Below are positions 25,972-35,196 of a DNA stretch of 64,000 bases, in pieces. Location of the stretch: positions 38,926-102,925 of the forward strand of contig JARLIM010000024.1 in NCBI GenBank assembly GCA_031291725.1. Direction: 5' to 3'. Each line of letters opens with the position of its first letter. The stretch's first letter is position 1. Both the position numbers and the translations under genes were made by a program. Source of the stretch: Acetobacteraceae bacterium (lineage in GTDB: Bacteria; Pseudomonadota; Alphaproteobacteria; Acetobacterales; Acetobacteraceae). The notes beneath the pieces are model-generated. The model saw nothing but the letters and a program-made list of their open reading frames with translations. It did no database searches and was not told where the DNA came from.

Positions 25972-28677
25972 CTACCCCGCATTCACCAACCCCAAGCTCA
26001 ACGCGCGCGAGACCGCCTGTGCGCGATTGATCACGCCCAGTTTGAAAAAAATGCCTTTCACATGCGATTTCACCGTCTCCGGCGCGATGCTGAGCGTGCG
26101 GGCGATGTCCTTGTTCGATTGCCCATCGACCAGCAACGCCAACACGCTTTGTTCGCGCGGACTCAGCTTCTCGCTATCTGCCATAGCGGCAACCGGATGC
26201 TGAGAATTGCCGATCAGCGTGTCGATAAAGCCCACGCCCTCCGCCGCATGCTGCATCCCCTCGCGCAGGCGCCGCAGCACGGCGAGAATGGCGGCATCGG
26301 CGTCGCGGAAGGGTTGCGAACGTCCTGCGGGACCGGCGGCAATCACCGCCTGATGACACAGTTCCACCGCCTCGCTTGCCGCACCCGCCTGCCAATGTGC
26401 CGCCGCCAGATGGATCGCCAGGCCCATCGCAATCTCATCCTGCTGCGTGGTCAGGGCCGCTTGATGCAGATTGCGCAATATGACCGCAGTCTCGGCGAGC
26501 TCACCTTGCGCGGCCAGCACATGCGCACGCGCCAACGCCGCCGCATCATGGATGTCCGACCAGGCACAGCGCGTTGTCACCGGAGAGGCGGCGGCGAGGT
26601 CGGCCAAATGCCGCACCCCGATCTCCGCCTGGGCAAGCCTCTGTTCGGCAAGGTTGATCCGCACCCGCTCCAACCCCATCCGCGCCACCAACCGCCCCCA
26701 GCGACGCGATTTTCCCAGCATTTCCGCCTGATCGAGCAGCGCATAGGCCCGCTCGACATTGCCGCGATGCAGCGCCACGCGGACCAGAACCAGATAGGCC
26801 CGTACCACACATTCCAGCATGCATGCCGCATCGATCACCGGCAGACGGTCGATCACCATCGCCTCGGCCTCGTCCAATCGGCCTTGATCATACGATATCT
26901 GCGCCAGCAGGCTGGCGGGCATCGCAGCGCCCACCGAATTCGGCCCGGCATAAGCCTGCGCCACCCGCAATCCGTCATTGAACAGCCGAATGGCGGCCGG
27001 GATGCGCAATTGCTGGTATTCCACCAGCCCCAGCAGACAGCTGCGATAGACCGTCGCCACCACATTATGGCTGCCATCATCGCCCGACAGCGCAATCCAG
27101 GGCTGGGCGTAACATGGGCTGAGATCGCGACGATTGAGATAGCCCAGCACCATCACATTCGCCGCCACATTGGCCGTCCAGCGTCCGCTGCTCTGACGGC
27201 GCAGACATGCCTCGGCCAGTGTCAGCCCGGCATCGGTGTCGTCGCTCAACCCGAGTGCGACGGAGCGGATGGCCTGACAGTCGCAACTGATGCTTTCCAC
27301 CACCAGCGGGTCATCGTTGCCGGGGGACTGCACCAGATCGCGCTCGATATCCGCCGTCAGCCGCAACGCCTCATCAAAGCGCATCGCCAGCGCCATGCCC
27401 CAGGCAATGGCCAGACGCACCTTGATTTGCCGCTGCATCAGGCTGGCCGGGATCACCCTCTCCCACGCCAGCAGCGTCAGCAATTCGCCGCGTTTGAGCA
27501 GCGCCATCGCGCAATTCTCGATCCAACCGATCGCCTGCGCGGTGTCGCCCACCGCGGTTGCGTGTTGAATGGCATCCGTCCACATCCCGGCTTCGGCATA
27601 CCACGCATAAGCGCGGCGATGCAGTTCAGGGATGTCGTCCGGCCGCTCGGCCTCCAGCCGTTGTTGCAGAAAGCCGCGCAGCAGCGGGTGGCAGCGAAAC
27701 CAGGTGCCGTCTTGGTCCAGCGGGATCAGCAGCAATCGGCGGGTGGCGATGTCGTCGAGCAACGATTGACTGCCCGTCACCCCGCTCACCGCCCGGCACA
27801 AATCTGCGCTCAGACGATCCAGGATCGACACCCGCAGCAGAAAGCCCACCAATTCCTCTGGCAGCCCCTCCAGCATCTCGATCAGATAGGAGCGTATCGG
27901 CCGCATCCGGCTGGAGAGTTGCCGCACATATTGCCCAAATTCCTGCCCCGATTGCGCCGAGGTGGCGACAACGATGCGCATCATCGCCGGCCAGCCTTCG
28001 GTTTTGTCGTGCAGGCTGCGGGTCTGGGCCGGGTCGAGCGGGGTGGCCGCCTCCTGCTCCATGAATTGCCGCGTCTCGTCCAGATCGAAGCGCAACGCCG
28101 CCCCATCGATCTCCAGCAACTGGTTCTGTGCACGAAAACGCCCGAGCGGCAGCTTCGGCTCCACGCGCGTGGTGATCACCAGATGCAAATTCGACGGCGC
28201 ATGGCGCAACAGATAGGCAACGCTCTCACCAATGCCTGGATCGGTGAGCACGTGGTAATCGTCGAGGAACAGGAACACATCGCCCTCCACCTCGGCCAGA
28301 TTGTTGATCAGCGAGCGCACCACATCCTGCGGACGGATCAGCATGATCTCGGCGATCAGATCGATGGTCGGCTTGCCCATGCCGTTGCAGGCGGCCCGCA
28401 GCACATGGGCGACGCAGCACAGGAACTGCGTCGGCTCGTCATCCTCCACATCCAGCGACACCCAGGCCACCGCCTGCCCGGCACGCTGCAATTGCTCGGC
28501 CCAGGAAATCGCCAAAGAGGTTTTGCCGAAGCCAGCCGCGCCCTTGATGATCGTCAAACGGCAGGATTGCGCCCGCTCCAACAGCCCGAGCAGCCGCTTG
28601 CGCTCGATCAGGCCGGGCGGACGGCGCGGCCGTTGGGTTTTGGTGGCCAGGAATGGCGTCAGCACTTCGTTCTTCAT
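25972..28677 (-). CDS. Large ATP-binding LuxR-family regulator, MalT/AlkS-like (LAL)
   Basis: A 901-residue STAND-type regulator. The N-terminal P-loop KGAAGFGKTS is at residues 45-54, with Walker B VFLFLDDYHVL near 135-145 and the winged-helix/sensor region SNLHLVITTRVEPKLPLG. A long TPR-like Ala/Leu-rich midsection follows, and the C-terminal LuxR HTH reads LSPREQSVLALLVDGQSNKDIARTL, then APETVKSHVKGIFFKLG. MalT and the alkane regulator AlkS share this layout and activate on ligand plus ATP. The ATG at 28677 is preferred (MKNEVLTPFLATK, with P-loop spacing as in MalT); the longer frame starts in Gly/Arg-rich sequence. It diverges from the beta-oxidation operon, its likely target, and is convergent with the P450 gene. 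Confidence 0.9.
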   Translation of the reverse strand: MKNEVLTPFLATKTQRPRRPPGLIERKRLLGLLERAQSCRLTIIKGAAGFGKTSLAISWAEQLQRAGQAVAWVSLDVEDDEPTQFLCCVAHVLRAACNGMGKPTIDLIAEIMLIRPQDVVRSLINNLAEVEGDVFLFLDDYHVLTDPGIGESVAYLLRHAPSNLHLVITTRVEPKLPLGRFRAQNQLLEIDGAALRFDLDETRQFMEQEAATPLDPAQTRSLHDKTEGWPAMMRIVVATSAQSGQEFGQYVRQLSSRMRPIRSYLIEMLEGLPEELVGFLLRVSILDRLSADLCRAVSGVTGSQSLLDDIATRRLLLIPLDQDGTWFRCHPLLRGFLQQRLEAERPDDIPELHRRAYAWYAEAGMWTDAIQHATAVGDTAQAIGWIENCAMALLKRGELLTLLAWERVIPASLMQRQIKVRLAIAWGMALAMRFDEALRLTADIERDLVQSPGNDDPLVVESISCDCQAIRSVALGLSDDTDAGLTLAEACLRRQSSGRWTANVAANVMVLGYLNRRDLSPCYAQPWIALSGDDGSHNVVATVYRSCLLGLVEYQQLRIPAAIRLFNDGLRVAQAYAGPNSVGAAMPASLLAQISYDQGRLDEAEAMVIDRLPVIDAACMLECVVRAYLVLVRVALHRGNVERAYALLDQAEMLGKSRRWGRLVARMGLERVRINLAEQRLAQAEIGVRHLADLAAASPVTTRCAWSDIHDAAALARAHVLAAQGELAETAVILRNLHQAALTTQQDEIAMGLAIHLAAAHWQAGAASEAVELCHQAVIAAGPAGRSQPFRDADAAILAVLRRLREGMQHAAEGVGFIDTLIGNSQHPVAAMADSEKLSPREQSVLALLVDGQSNKDIARTLSIAPETVKSHVKGIFFKLGVINRAQAVSRALSLGLVNAG

Positions 28678-28780
28678 GTCATCCAGCGACTGACGCGCAA
28701 GAGCAGCCCAGGCTCCCCCGCCCCTGATACCGCCAGAACCGCCGCGCCGACGCAAGGCCCACGCACTCCCCCCTCCCCCG

Positions 28781-28823
28781 AATATCCTGCCGGGCATCCC
28801 CCATCTTGGGGATATTGCCGGGC
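28781..28823. promoter_or_regulatory. Nested dyad in the divergent LAL regulator / acyl-CoA ligase region
   Basis: AATATCC (28781-28787) pairs with GGATATT (28810-28816), and inside this ATCCCC (28796-28801) pairs with GGGGAT (28808-28813). A direct repeat TGCCGGGC occurs at 28788-28795 and 28816-28823. It lies about 90 bases before the ligase start and about 105 before the regulator start, a plausible operator or activator site. Confidence 0.4.
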
Positions 28824-28911
28824 GGCCTTGCGCATGATGCTGCCATCACAGTTGGAACAAGACCTCGGAAGCGCCGCATGGCGTTCACTGAGGCTGAGGG
28901 AAGCACAGCAG

Positions 28912-30564
28912 ATGACCGACAGCCTGAACAACCAGACCAACGGCGCCATCGCCCCGGCACAGGATAGCCCGTTGCTGATCGCCTCCCTCTTCGAGACCGC
29001 GATGGCGCTGGGCTCGCGCAACGAGATCCTCCTCGCCGACCGCAGCCGCTATTCCTACGCCATGTTCGGCGAGCGCGTGCATCGCCTTGCCCATGCGCTG
29101 GCCGGCTTGGGGCTGAAGCCCGGCCAGACCGTGGGCGTGATGGATTGGGACACACCGCGCTATCTGGAATGCTTCTTTGGCGTGCCGATGATGGGGGCCG
29201 TGCTGCACACCATCAATGTGCGCCTGTCGCCCGAGCAGATCCTCTACACCATCAATCACGCCGAGGATGACATCATCCTGGTCAACAACGAGTTCCTGCC
29301 CATCCTGGAGCAAATCTGGGAGCGTGTGGATGCGGGCAAGATTCTGGTTCTGCTGAGCGATGTCACCATCACCGCCACCACCACGCTGCCGATTGCCGGT
29401 GAATACGAAGCGCTGTTGGCCGAGGCCGCACCGCGTTTCGACTTCCCCAATGTCAGCGAACACAGCCGCGCCACCACCTTCTACACCACCGGCACCACCG
29501 GCCTGCCGAAGGGCGTGTATTTCAGCCATCGCCAATTGGTCATGCACACGCTGTCCACCCGCGCGGCCTTGGCCGGTGAGGGTCAGGGGCGGTTCAACGC
29601 GTCCGACATCTACATGCCCGTCACGCCGATGTTCCACGTCCATGCCTGGGGTCTGCCCTATGTGGCGACCACGATGGGGGTCAAGCAGGTCTATCCGGGG
29701 CGCTATCAGCCCGATGTGCTGCTCGATCTGATCCAGCGCGAGGGTGTCACGTTCTCGCATTGCGTGCCGACCATTCTGCAAATGATCCTCGGAGCCGCCC
29801 AGAAACGCGAAGCCCGGCTGGATGGCTGGACGGTGATCATCGGCGGTTCCGCCCTGCAAGCCGCCTTATGCAAGCAGGCGCTCGATGTGGGCATCGATGT
29901 CTTCACCGGCTATGGCATGTCCGAGACCTGCCCGATCCTCACCCTGGCGCAATTGCAGCCGCAGATGCGCGATTGGGATATCGAGCGGCAGATCGAAGTG
30001 CGCTGCAAAACCGGCCGCCCGATCCCGCTGGTGCATCTGCGCATCGTCGATGCCGAGATGAACGACGTGCCACATGACGGCGTGGCCCAAGGTGAGGTGG
30101 TGGTGCGCGCGCCGTGGCTGACACGCGGCTATCTGAAAGACCCCACCAATTCGCGCAATCTCTGGGCGGGCGGTTGGCTGCACACCGGCGACATCGCGGT
30201 GATCGACACCGACGGCTATTTGCGCATCACCGACCGGCTGAAGGACGTCATCAAATCCGGCGGCGAATGGGTCTCCTCGCTCGATGTGGAAGACATGATC
30301 CTGCGCCATCCGGCGGTTGCCGAGGCTGCCGTGATCGGTGTGCCGGATTTGAAATGGGCCGAGCGTCCGATGGCCATCGTGGTGCTCAAACCCGGCCAGA
30401 CCGCCAGCGCCGACGACATCCGCGCCCATCTGCGCGACTTCGCCAGCCGTGGCCTGATGTCGCATTACGCCATTCCCGAACAGGTCAAATTCGTCGAGCA
30501 ACTGCCCAAGACCAGCGTCGGCAAGCTGAACAAGCGCTCGCTGCGTGCCACCTACATCGTCTGA
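28912..30564 (+). CDS. Medium/long-chain acyl-CoA synthetase (AlkK/DmdB-like AMP-binding ligase)
   Basis: A 550-residue adenylate-forming enzyme making acyl-CoA from a free acid, ATP and CoA. The P-loop-like motif [19 protein letters not shown] is near residue 190, PMFHVHAWGLPYV and GYGMSETCPIL follow, then GGWLHTGDIAVID, DRLKDVIKSGGEWVSS and the catalytic Lys region LPKTSVGKLNKRSL. The pattern KSGGEWVSSLDVEDMI is shared by AlkK-type and methylmercaptopropionate-type ligases. The ATG at 28912 (MTDSLNNQTNG) has GAGGGA about 10 bases upstream. The frame continues far upstream only as an antisense shadow of the regulator. First gene of the operon; chain-length preference cannot be read. Confidence 0.93.
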   Translation: MTDSLNNQTNGAIAPAQDSPLLIASLFETAMALGSRNEILLADRSRYSYAMFGERVHRLAHALAGLGLKPGQTVGVMDWDTPRYLECFFGVPMMGAVLHTINVRLSPEQILYTINHAEDDIILVNNEFLPILEQIWERVDAGKILVLLSDVTITATTTLPIAGEYEALLAEAAPRFDFPNVSEHSRATTFYTTGTTGLPKGVYFSHRQLVMHTLSTRAALAGEGQGRFNASDIYMPVTPMFHVHAWGLPYVATTMGVKQVYPGRYQPDVLLDLIQREGVTFSHCVPTILQMILGAAQKREARLDGWTVIIGGSALQAALCKQALDVGIDVFTGYGMSETCPILTLAQLQPQMRDWDIERQIEVRCKTGRPIPLVHLRIVDAEMNDVPHDGVAQGEVVVRAPWLTRGYLKDPTNSRNLWAGGWLHTGDIAVIDTDGYLRITDRLKDVIKSGGEWVSSLDVEDMILRHPAVAEAAVIGVPDLKWAERPMAIVVLKPGQTASADDIRAHLRDFASRGLMSHYAIPEQVKFVEQLPKTSVGKLNKRSLRATYIV

Positions 30565-30591
30565 TCATTCTGCATTCCGAGGAACTCCGCC

Positions 30592-32373
30592 ATGGCCGAC
30601 TACACCGCCCCACTGCGTGACATGCGCTTCGCCATCACCGAACTGGCCGATCTGGCAAGCGTGGTGGCGCTGCCCGGCTACGAAGAGGCGTCGCCCGAGC
30701 TGATCGAGGCCGTGTTGGAAGAAGCCGGGAAAATGGCCAACGAGGTTCTCTCCCCGCTCAATTGGCCCGGCGATCGCAACGGGGCCAAGCTGGTGGATCG
30801 TGGCGTGGTGCCAGCCCCGGGTTTTGGCGACGCCTATGCCCGCTTTGTTGAAAACGGCTGGTGCTCGATCAATGGCGACCCGGAATTCGGCGGCCAGGGC
30901 CTGCCCGGTCTGGTGGCAACCGCCACGGCGGAGATGTGGAACGCCGCCAACATGGCCTTCGCCCTCTGCCCGATGCTGACCAGCGGTGCGATGGAAGCCA
31001 TTCGCGCCCATGCCTCGGACGAACTCAAAGCCACCTATCTGCCCAAGCTGATCAGCGGCGAATGGACCGGCACGATGAATCTGACGGAGCCGCAGGCAGG
31101 CTCCGACCTTGCCGCCGTGCGCAGCCGTGCGGTGCCGGATGGTGACGCCTATCGCATCTACGGCCAGAAGATCTTCATCACCTGGGGCGATCATGACATG
31201 ACGGAGAACGTCATTCACCTCGTCCTCGCCCGGCTTCCGGACGCGCCGGAGGGCACGCGTGGCATCTCGCTGTTCCTGGTGCCGAAATTCCTCGTCAACG
31301 CAGATGGCAGCCTGGGCGCGCGCAACGATGCCTATTGCACCGCGCTGGAACACAAGCTCGGCATCCATGCCAGTCCGACCTGCGTGATGAGCTTCGGCGA
31401 CGGCGATGGGGCAATTGGCTATCTTGTCGGCGACATCAATCGTGGCCTGAACAACATGTTCACCATGATGAACGAAGCCCGGCAGAAAGTGGGCATCCAG
31501 GGCCTTGCCATCGCCGACCGCGCCTATCAGGCCGCACGCGACTTCGCCAAGGAGCGCATCCAGGGCCGCATCGTCGGCCAGACCGCGCCGGGCAGGCTTG
31601 CCATCATCCATCACCCCGATGTGCGCCGCATGCTGCTGACGATGAAGTCGCAGATCGAGGCGATGCGCGGCTTTGGCTATGTGCTCGCCGCCGATATCGA
31701 CATCGCCCACCGCCACCCGGACGAAGCGGTGCGGATGGAACGGCAGGCGCGGGTGGATCTGTTGATCCCGGTGCTGAAGGGCTGGTGCACCGAACTCGGC
31801 ATCGAAATCGCCTCTCTCGGCGTGCAGGTGCATGGCGGCATGGGCTTCATTGAGGAAACCGGCGCCGCCCAACATCTGCGCGATGCCCGCATTGCCGCGA
31901 TCTATGAAGGCACCACCGGCATTCAGGCCGCCGACCTCGTCGGCCGCAAGCTGCCCGCGCAACAGGGTGCCGCCATGGCGGCGTTGATCGCCGATATGCG
32001 GGCGGTCGTCATCTCCACCGCCGCCATCGATCATCCGTCGCTGCGCGTCATCTCCCAGGCTTTGGCCGAAAGCGTCGATGCGCTGGAGCAGGCCAGCCAA
32101 TGGCTCGCCCGCACACTTGCCTCCGATCCGGTGGCGGCGATGGCGGCGTCGGTGAATTACATGATGCTGGCCGGCTATGTCTGCGGCGGTTGGCAATTGG
32201 CCCGGGCGGCCCAGATCGCGCTGCCGCATGCCGGGGCGGATGAGTTCCTGCAAGCCAAGATCACCACCGCAGTGTTCTACGCCGAGCAAATCCTGCCGAA
32301 GACCGCCTCCCTTCTCACCACTGTGCGCGCCGGAGCCTCACAGGCCCAGGCGCTGCCAATCGAGCAGTTCTGA
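30592..32373 (+). CDS. Acyl-CoA dehydrogenase, large (C-terminally extended, DmdC/FadE-type)
   Basis: A 593-residue FAD enzyme introducing the trans-2 double bond into acyl-CoA. Core blocks: MNLTEPQAGSDLAAVRSRA, KIFITWGDHDM, YCTALEHKLGIHASPTC, EARQKVGIQGLAIADRAYQAARDFAKERIQGR, and AIYEGTTGIQAADLVGRK with the catalytic base at about E439. The roughly 140-residue C-terminal extension is the helical domain found in the 590-600-residue bacterial group that includes methylmercaptopropionyl-CoA dehydrogenase. GAGGA lies 9 bases before the ATG and the gap to the ligase gene is 27 bases. Electrons go to ETF and then to the ETF-QO encoded next. Confidence 0.93.
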   Translation: MADYTAPLRDMRFAITELADLASVVALPGYEEASPELIEAVLEEAGKMANEVLSPLNWPGDRNGAKLVDRGVVPAPGFGDAYARFVENGWCSINGDPEFGGQGLPGLVATATAEMWNAANMAFALCPMLTSGAMEAIRAHASDELKATYLPKLISGEWTGTMNLTEPQAGSDLAAVRSRAVPDGDAYRIYGQKIFITWGDHDMTENVIHLVLARLPDAPEGTRGISLFLVPKFLVNADGSLGARNDAYCTALEHKLGIHASPTCVMSFGDGDGAIGYLVGDINRGLNNMFTMMNEARQKVGIQGLAIADRAYQAARDFAKERIQGRIVGQTAPGRLAIIHHPDVRRMLLTMKSQIEAMRGFGYVLAADIDIAHRHPDEAVRMERQARVDLLIPVLKGWCTELGIEIASLGVQVHGGMGFIEETGAAQHLRDARIAAIYEGTTGIQAADLVGRKLPAQQGAAMAALIADMRAVVISTAAIDHPSLRVISQALAESVDALEQASQWLARTLASDPVAAMAASVNYMMLAGYVCGGWQLARAAQIALPHAGADEFLQAKITTAVFYAEQILPKTASLLTTVRAGASQAQALPIEQF

Positions 32374-32375
32374 TC

Positions 32376-34025
32376 ATGCAAACCGCGCGGGAGATTATGG
32401 AGTTCGACGTGCTGATCGTCGGCGGCGGCCCGGCCGGGCTGTCGGCGGCAATCCGGCTGAAGCAGCGTGCGGCGGAAAATGGCCGTGAGATCAGCGTCTG
32501 CGTGATCGAAAAAGGCGGCGAGATCGGCGCGCATATCCTCTCCGGCGCGGTGATGGACCCGCGCGCGCTGACCGAACTGATCCCGGATTGGCGCGAACGC
32601 GGGGCGCCGCTGAACACCGAGGTGACGGAAGATCGCTTCTGCTTCTTCAGCGCCAGCAAATCGCTTCGCCTGCCCAACGCGCTGTTGCCGGGCTGCTTTC
32701 AGAACCACGGCAACTACATCGTCAGCCTCGGTGCGGTCAGCCGTTGGCTGGGCGCGCAGGCGGAGGAGTTGGGCGTTGAAATCTATCCCGGCTTCACCGG
32801 TGCTGAACTGAGCCTGGACGATACCGGGGCCGTCACCGGGGTGATCACCGGCGATATGGGCGTTGGCCGCGATGGCGAACCGGGGCCGAATTATGCACCC
32901 GGCATGGAATTGCGGGCGAAATACACGCTGTTCGCCGAAGGCTGCCGTGGCCATCTCGGCCGCCAGCTTGAAGACCGCTTCGCCCTGCGCGCGGAGGCCG
33001 ATCCGCAGGTTTACGGGCTGGGCATCAAGGAATTGTGGGAAATCGACCCGGCCAAGCACACGCCCGGCTTGGTGATGCACAGCGCCGGTTGGCCGCTGGA
33101 TGCCGCCACCTATGGCGGTGCGTTCCTCTATCATCTGGAAAACAATCAGGTCGCCATCGGCTTCGTGGTGGGGCTGGGCTACAGCAACCCGTATCTCTCG
33201 CCGTTCGAGGAATTCCAACGCTACAAGCATCATCCCGCCATCAGCACCTTCCTCGAAGGCGGGCGTCGGATCGGCTATGGCGCGCGGGCGATTGCCGCCG
33301 GTGGTGAACAGGCTTTGCCGAAACTGGTCTTCCCCGGTGGCGCGTTGATCGGCTGCGAGGCCGGGTTCCTCAACGCCCCCCGCATCAAAGGCTCTCACGC
33401 GGCGATCAAATCCGGCATGCTCGCCGCCGACGCGGTGGCCGATGCCCTCGCGCAGGGCCGGGCGCAGGACGTGCTTGACGCCTATCCAGACGCCTATCGT
33501 CAAAGCTGGCTGTTTGAAGAACTGCATCAGGCCCGCAACTTCAAGCCGCTGCTCAGCCGCTTCGGGCTATGGGTTGGCTCGCTGCTGTTCGGCATCGATC
33601 AGATCCTGCTGCGCGGTCGCGCACCGTGGACGCTGAAGCTGTCCGCCGATCACACCAAACTCAAGGATGCCGCCGACAGCACGCCGATCGCCTATCCGAA
33701 ACCGGACGGCAAGCTGAGCTTCGACCGGCTGTCCTCGGTGTTTCTGTCCAACACCAATCACGAGGAAGACCAGCCTTGCCATTTGCGGCTGCGCGATCCG
33801 AGTGTGGCGATTTCGGTGAATCTGGCGCGGTTCGATGCGCCGGAGCAGCGTTATTGCCCGGCGGGCGTCTATGAAATCGTCCGCGAGGGCGAGACCGCGC
33901 CGCGCCTGCAGATCAACGCGCAGAACTGCGTGCATTGCAAAACCTGCGACATCAAAGACCCCACCCAGAACATCGTCTGGACGCCGCCGCAGGGCGGTGA
34001 AGGCCCGGTCTACGGCAATATGTAA
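32376..34025 (+). CDS. Electron-transfer flavoprotein-ubiquinone oxidoreductase (ETF-QO)
   Basis: A 549-residue membrane-associated FAD and 4Fe-4S protein passing electrons from reduced ETF to ubiquinone. The N-terminal FAD motif VLIVGGGPAGLSAAIRLKQRA is followed by EKGGEIGAHILSGAVMDPRAL, typical of ETF-QO. The C-terminal cluster ligands are in NCVHCKTCDIKDPTQNIVWTPP (C518, C521, C524), with a further Cys upstream in RYCPAGVYE. It starts 2 bases after the dehydrogenase stop. An ATG at 32397 is an alternative start. Placing ETF-QO inside a beta-oxidation operon gives the dehydrogenase a direct route to the quinone pool. The ETF genes themselves are not in the window. Confidence 0.95.
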   Translation: MQTAREIMEFDVLIVGGGPAGLSAAIRLKQRAAENGREISVCVIEKGGEIGAHILSGAVMDPRALTELIPDWRERGAPLNTEVTEDRFCFFSASKSLRLPNALLPGCFQNHGNYIVSLGAVSRWLGAQAEELGVEIYPGFTGAELSLDDTGAVTGVITGDMGVGRDGEPGPNYAPGMELRAKYTLFAEGCRGHLGRQLEDRFALRAEADPQVYGLGIKELWEIDPAKHTPGLVMHSAGWPLDAATYGGAFLYHLENNQVAIGFVVGLGYSNPYLSPFEEFQRYKHHPAISTFLEGGRRIGYGARAIAAGGEQALPKLVFPGGALIGCEAGFLNAPRIKGSHAAIKSGMLAADAVADALAQGRAQDVLDAYPDAYRQSWLFEELHQARNFKPLLSRFGLWVGSLLFGIDQILLRGRAPWTLKLSADHTKLKDAADSTPIAYPKPDGKLSFDRLSSVFLSNTNHEEDQPCHLRLRDPSVAISVNLARFDAPEQRYCPAGVYEIVREGETAPRLQINAQNCVHCKTCDIKDPTQNIVWTPPQGGEGPVYGNM

Positions 34026-34071
34026 ACCCGGCCGCCTGCCCGCTTTCCCCTATTCTCCTCGGAGCCATCGC

Positions 34072-35196
34072 ATGACATCCGCCATTATCGCCGGCTACGC
34101 CCGCTCGCCCTTCACACTCGCCCGCAAAGGCGGACTTGCCCGTATCCGCCCGGACGATCTGGCGGCTGGCGTGGTGCGCGGCTTGATTGATCGCACCGGG
34201 GTTGCCGCGTCAGATATCGAAGACATCATCCTCGGTTGCGCCTTCCCGGAAGGCGAGCAGGGCTATAATCTGGCGCGCATTCTGGTGCTGTTGGCGGATT
34301 TGCCGATCTCGGTGGCGGGCACCACGATCAATCGCTTCTGCGGCTCGTCCATGCAATCCATCCACTTCGCCGCTGGCCAGATTGCCATCGGAGCCGGTGA
34401 GGTGTTCATCTGCGCCGGTGTGGAGAGCATGAGCCGGGTGCCGATGTGGGGCTATAACCCGATGCCCAACGCCGCCCTGAATGCCCGCAAGCCGGACACC
34501 TATATGGGCATGGGCGACACCGCCGAGAACGTCGCCCGCCGTTGGAACATCAGCCGGGCTGCGCAGGAGGATTTCGCCGTGCGCAGCCACACACTCGCCC
34601 ATGCCGCCCAGAGCGAAGGCCGCCTGGATGCCGAGATCGTGCCGGTGGCAGGTGTCGCTCAGGATGGCTGCATCCGTCCCGCGACAACCCGCGAAACGCT
34701 GGCCGGCCTTAAACTTGCCTTCGCGCAGGACGGCACGGTCACGGCGGGCACCTCCTCGCCGCTCACCGATGGCGCGTCCGCTGTGCTGGTGTGCTCGGAT
34801 GCCTATGCCGACAGGCACGGATTGCCGAAAATCGCCCGCATCACCTCGGTGGCCGTGGCCGGTTGCGCGCCGGATGTGATGGGCATCGGCCCGGTTGCCG
34901 CCAGCCGCAAGGCGTTGGCGCGGGCGGGGCTGTCCATCGGCGACATCGACGTCGTCGAACTCAACGAAGCCTTTTCCAGCCAGTCTCTGGCCTGTGCCGC
35001 GGATCTCGGCATCGATTTGGAGAAGATCAACCTCGATGGCGGCGCGTTGGCGCTCGGCCATCCGCTGGGAGCCACCGGTGCGCGCATCACCGGCAAAGCG
35101 GCGAGCCTGCTCGCCCGCGTTGGAGGGCGTTATGCCTTAGCCACCCAATGCATCGGCGGCGGTCAGGGCATTGCCACCATTGTGGAGCGCATCTGA
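34072..35196 (+). CDS. Thiolase (acetyl-CoA acyltransferase), FadA-like
   Basis: A 374-residue thiolase cleaving 3-ketoacyl-CoA to acetyl-CoA and a shortened acyl-CoA. The nucleophilic Cys is in TTINRFCGSSMQSI (about residue 90), the catalytic His in GGALALGHPLGATGARI and the second Cys in TQCIGGGQG. It is slightly shorter than the usual 390 residues but all active-site blocks are present. The ATG at 34072 has GGAG 7 bases upstream; the frame's 5' extension is out-of-frame ETF-QO sequence. It shares one base with the next gene, matching the FadA/FadN partnership. Confidence 0.94.
   Translation: MTSAIIAGYARSPFTLARKGGLARIRPDDLAAGVVRGLIDRTGVAASDIEDIILGCAFPEGEQGYNLARILVLLADLPISVAGTTINRFCGSSMQSIHFAAGQIAIGAGEVFICAGVESMSRVPMWGYNPMPNAALNARKPDTYMGMGDTAENVARRWNISRAAQEDFAVRSHTLAHAAQSEGRLDAEIVPVAGVAQDGCIRPATTRETLAGLKLAFAQDGTVTAGTSSPLTDGASAVLVCSDAYADRHGLPKIARITSVAVAGCAPDVMGIGPVAASRKALARAGLSIGDIDVVELNEAFSSQSLACAADLGIDLEKINLDGGALALGHPLGATGARITGKAASLLARVGGRYALATQCIGGGQGIATIVERI

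Noticed and set aside
25900..30564. A 1554-codon forward frame spanning the LuxR regulator and the acyl-CoA ligase
   Set aside because: The first two thirds are antisense to the LAL regulator gene and have His/Arg/Gln-rich composition typical of shadow frames. Only the part from 28912 is real (the ligase).
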